Assembly: GCA_035771165.1 (NCBI GenBank)
Contig: JAWNZC010000179.1
Span: 2,500,001 to 2,564,000 of the forward strand
Length of the DNA: 64,000 nt
Source: Paragorgia papillata
Taxonomy: Eukaryota > Cnidaria > Anthozoa > Scleralcyonacea > Coralliidae
Direction: 5' to 3'
Part shown: positions 61,264 through 64,000 of the stretch, piece after piece
Layout of the letters: each line of letters begins with the position of its first letter
How positions within the stretch are numbered: the stretch's first letter is position 1
Notes under the pieces: model-generated
What the model was told of the DNA's origin: nothing
The model's input: only the letters and a program-made list of their open reading frames with translations
The model's database searches: none
Made by a program: the position numbers and the translations under genes

Positions 61264-61700
61264 AGCTGTTCAATACTCTCGAGAAATACACAACTTAAAA
61301 ATATGCTAACTCGCCTTCGAACTACAAATTAAGCCTGTAAAGACCAAACGCTATTACGTACGATGATTTGAGTCTAATATCCTCGGTTCATGTTCTCCTC
61401 AGGGCTCAGACTGCTAGCTCTGTCGCCGTCGTTTCTTATAAACGATAATCCACGTTTCTCCGATGTTCTTTCTTGTCGTTGCTTTATACTTTGGTCATAT
61501 GAGCCGACTCGATGGGTGGTAATTACTAAATATGGCATCGAGCTATCTTTGTTCGAATTCTGAACTCGAACGATCTTCCAAAACAAAGGGGGCTTATTGT
61601 TGACATCATCATTAAAGGCTTCTGATTGGTCTGTTCCGTCACCAGAGTCAAGTGCTGTGACATCATCATGTCAGTCAGCTAAGAGTTTATACAGTAACAC
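61264..61700 (-). promoter_or_regulatory. Candidate 5' flank and promoter of the ABCA gene
   Basis: Sequence upstream of the start codon. On the sense strand it holds an inverted CCAAT motif (CCAATCAG at about 61617-61628) and two GATGATGTCA boxes (about 61601 and 61658). No TATA box is convincing. The transcription start was not located, and a non-coding first exon could lie here or beyond. Weak evidence. Confidence 0.3.
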
Positions 61701-62086
61701 AGTAAAACGTACTTCTCACTGATCTAGTACTTCTAGCTTCCATGTTTCGGTTCCTCGGGCTATTGAGTACGAGATCTTTTGAGTTTAACGTATCGTCCTA
61801 GTCTGGGACTCAAGATCCCTGATCGCGTGCAGCGTTACAGCGAAGCGGGGGTCCAGTAGAAATCTGGTCATTACGTCATTACCACACGCAGGCCAAAAAA
61901 AATCGTGTCCAATTTCGTCCGACTCGAGTACAGTAGATATATGAAGTTAAAGTTCACGTTAAAGTTCATTTGACCAGGGAATTTCTATTTTCATGTCAGT
62001 TCGTGACATAAACTTCATAATTAGACCTGTTATAAGCCCTAGCTTGCAACATGTCCTCCTACCCTAGAATTACCAATAATCAGTAA
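61701..62086. other. 5' flank of the ABCA gene, nothing recognised
   Basis: Non-repetitive sequence between the candidate promoter and hAT element D. No reading frame of note. Confidence 0.5.
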
Positions 62087-62094
62087 GTGTGAAA

Positions 62095-62575
62095 TAGAGG
62101 TGTGCGAATCCGATCCGAATCCGATCCGATCCGATCGGATTCGGACTAAACTTTTATCGTTCGGATCGGATCCGATCGGATTTTGTTCTTTTCTTCTCGG
62201 ATCGGATCGGATTTTGTTCTTTTTTTCCCCAGATCGGATCGAATCGGATTTTGTACTTTTTTACCCGCATCAGATTCACTTTTGTCATTGTTTTTGTCAC
62301 AAAATTAACAAATTCACTATTATTACATATTATTGTAGTAGTTTTCTTAATTTTATTTGTTCATTGGTTTCCTTTTCGGAAAGTTTGCGCAATTATTGCA
62401 ACATATATGCGGTGTTTTAATTTTCTCGCACCGGATCGGATTTGCATGAGCAGCTGTTTTCGGATCGGATCGGACTACGATTTTTTGGCTTCGGATCGGA
62501 TTCGGATTGACAGTTTTGGCAAACCCTCGGATTACTGGGGTCAATCCGATCCGACGCACACCACTAACACCACTA
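62095..62575. mobile_element. Non-autonomous hAT element D with exact 8-bp TSD
   Basis: Starts TAGAGGTGTGCGAATCCGAT and ends in CACACCACTA-type sequence. GTGTGAAA is duplicated at 62087-62094 and 62576-62583. Densely filled with GGATCGGATCGGATT near both ends. No transposase. Lies 5' of the ABCA gene. Confidence 0.83.
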
Positions 62576-62744
62576 GTGTGAAACGGCCTTGGTCGGGGCA
62601 TGAGAGGTGGGACTTTTTTGTTGAGGGGGGAGGGGGGGGGTAGGGAATTAGTTCTTTAAAATTCACGATTATTGTTAATTGAGGCCATTGCACAAATTAC
62701 TGATTATTGGTAATTCTAGATGAGACGATATGCTGAGCTTACGA

Positions 62745-62998
62745 TACAAGTTGTGGTTGTCGCAAGTTCTGCACTTCCGCTAGTTCCCACGTCATTTTTT
62801 TTAGTTTCTATGGCGACGGAGCACGAAAGACTTGCATCGACTTGTGTTCAAACAGTTTCACAAGCTCTCGCAAGTTGAAGAGAACTTGCGATGAAATTTG
62901 AACAAGATATCAAATTAGTCGCAAGCTAACGCAAGTCACCACACAAGTAAGAACAAGCTACGACTTGCGATGAATTGCGTTCTTGTTTGATTATAAAC
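62745..62998. mobile_element. GCAAGTTGTCGCAAGT-rich fold-back
   Basis: Multiple CGCAAGTT and inverse AACTTGCG motifs. The right end GCGTTCTTGTTTGATTATAA resembles the ends of the MITE at 10022-10251. Confidence 0.5.
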
Positions 62999-62999
62999 C

Positions 63000-63566
63000 T
63001 AAAATACGGCCAAACCAACCAAAATCGACTCACAAGGGGATTCAAAATGAACGCCAGTTTTTCTATTGTTGGCAAGTCAAAATTAATGAAAAATGCGGAC
63101 AAAACAGTGCTGAAATTAATAACACTGACGTCAGCTGCGCTTAGTGTGTGCATAAGTGAGAATTTGGCTTTTCATCACTTCATTTGGCGCTGTGCATGAT
63201 GGGGTGTGAACTGAAAAGCCTACCCTTGTTCTAGGCTACAATCCTGGACAAAATTATTTGGACACCGCAAATCATTCAACGTTATCTACTTTCTAATTCC
63301 CAATTTCTACTTGTAAATAAAACGTCCCTTCCATGGCCACTTTCCCCAACATCCGTGTTATTCCACAATAAGCAAAAAAATGCTGAGGTTTTTGCGCATC
63401 TACATTCACCAACATTGAGTGGTGTAACTGTGGGGAGACCGTATTTTTTTAGTTCCAATTAAAATTCTTATTAATAGTACAAAAAGCGCGCGCTGTGTAC
63501 CCATGCATTTCATCCAGGCCAAAAATGATCAAGACCACACCCTGTCCATGCAGCGACACGACTCCG
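63000..63566. other. Intergenic, nothing recognised
   Basis: No gene or recognised repeat. The short frame at 62975-63199 has no family features. Confidence 0.5.
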
Positions 63567-64000
63567 TGTGGTGTGCGTCGATCGAATTGACCCCTTAGTA
63601 ATACGAGGGTTTGCCAAAACTGTCAATCCGAATCCGATCCGAAGCCAAAAAATCGTAGTCCGATCCGATCCGATAACAGCTGCTCAAATCCGATCCGATC
63701 CGAGAAAATTAAAACACCGGATATATGTTGCAATAATTGCGCAAACTTTCCGAAAAGGAAACCAATGAACAAATAAATTTAAGAAAACTACTATACAATA
63801 ATAATCTTATGTAATAATAGCCTTCATATATTGTGCAACGTGCATACAACTAGTGAATTTGTTAATTTTGTGACAAAAAAAATGACAAAAGTGAATCTGA
63901 TGCGGGTAAAAAAGTGCAAAATCCGATTCGATCCGAGAAAAAAAGAACAAAATCCGATCCGATCCGAACGATAAAAGTTTAGTCCGAATCAGATCCGAAT
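63567..64000. mobile_element. Second hAT-D copy, inverted, cut by window edge
   Basis: Begins GGTGTGCGTCGATCGAATTG and continues as the reverse complement of 62095-62575 (CAATCCGAATCCGATCCG, AACTTTCCGAAAAGGAAACC). It runs off the end of the window. Confidence 0.8.

Noticed and set aside
61374..61586. 70-codon frame upstream of ABCA exon 1 on the minus strand
   Set aside because: No similarity to ABCA N-termini, and exon 1 already begins with the canonical Met and LLWKN motif; likely 5' flank or UTR.

Overview
The window is animal nuclear DNA. It has split genes with GT/AG introns, SINEs, LINE fragments, hundreds of bases of micro- and minisatellite, and many terminal-inverted-repeat transposons. 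The protein family and the style of repeats suit a marine invertebrate, most likely an anthozoan cnidarian such as a coral or anemone. The species is an inference and is not proven by the sequence.

One real gene fills the window. On the minus strand, from the start codon at 61263 down past the left edge, lie 22 coding exons of an ABC transporter of subfamily A (long-loop ABCA1/ABCA4/ABCA7 type). I built the exons by hand from splice sites and homology. Every intron phase joins correctly, giving 4,039 coding bases (1,346 codons plus one base). In order they encode the first membrane helix, the large first extracellular domain (about residues 50-685), five more membrane helices, the complete first nucleotide-binding domain (Walker A, Q-loop, signature, Walker B, H-loop) and the start of the regulatory linker. 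The second half (second transmembrane block and NBD2) lies beyond position 1.

The rest, more than 90% of the window, is intron and 5' flank packed with repeats. From left to right: a dead LINE, a fold-back mariner-like element and simple repeats (0.7-4.4 kb); a hAT element (4.4-5.3 kb); polypyrimidine arrays (6.5-7.3 and 10.9-12.95 kb); a 12-base minisatellite (14.3-15.8 kb); a second fold-back mariner and 5S-rRNA-derived SINEs (16.6-18.9 kb); TTAA-flanked palindromic MITEs and a dead THAP-domain gene (18-25 kb); a GTGAGT array (26-27.4 kb); tRNA-containing palindromes (28-32 kb and 38.7 kb); a RecQ-like helicase fragment (32.9 kb); nested fold-backs (35.7-38.5 kb); several non-autonomous elements with exact target-site duplications (40.0, 45.7, 46.7, 48.7 and 62.1 kb); a palindrome of about 1.2 kb (52.1-53.3 kb); and further MITEs up to the 5' end of the gene.

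No second intact protein gene was found. The most unusual signals are the recurring association of tRNA-like sequence with inverted repeats, the TTAA palindromes that carry TGACGTCA (CRE-like) sites and sometimes abut through one shared TTAA, the THAP gene split by such an element, the very long palindrome, and exon 12 sitting tightly between two transposon-derived structures.
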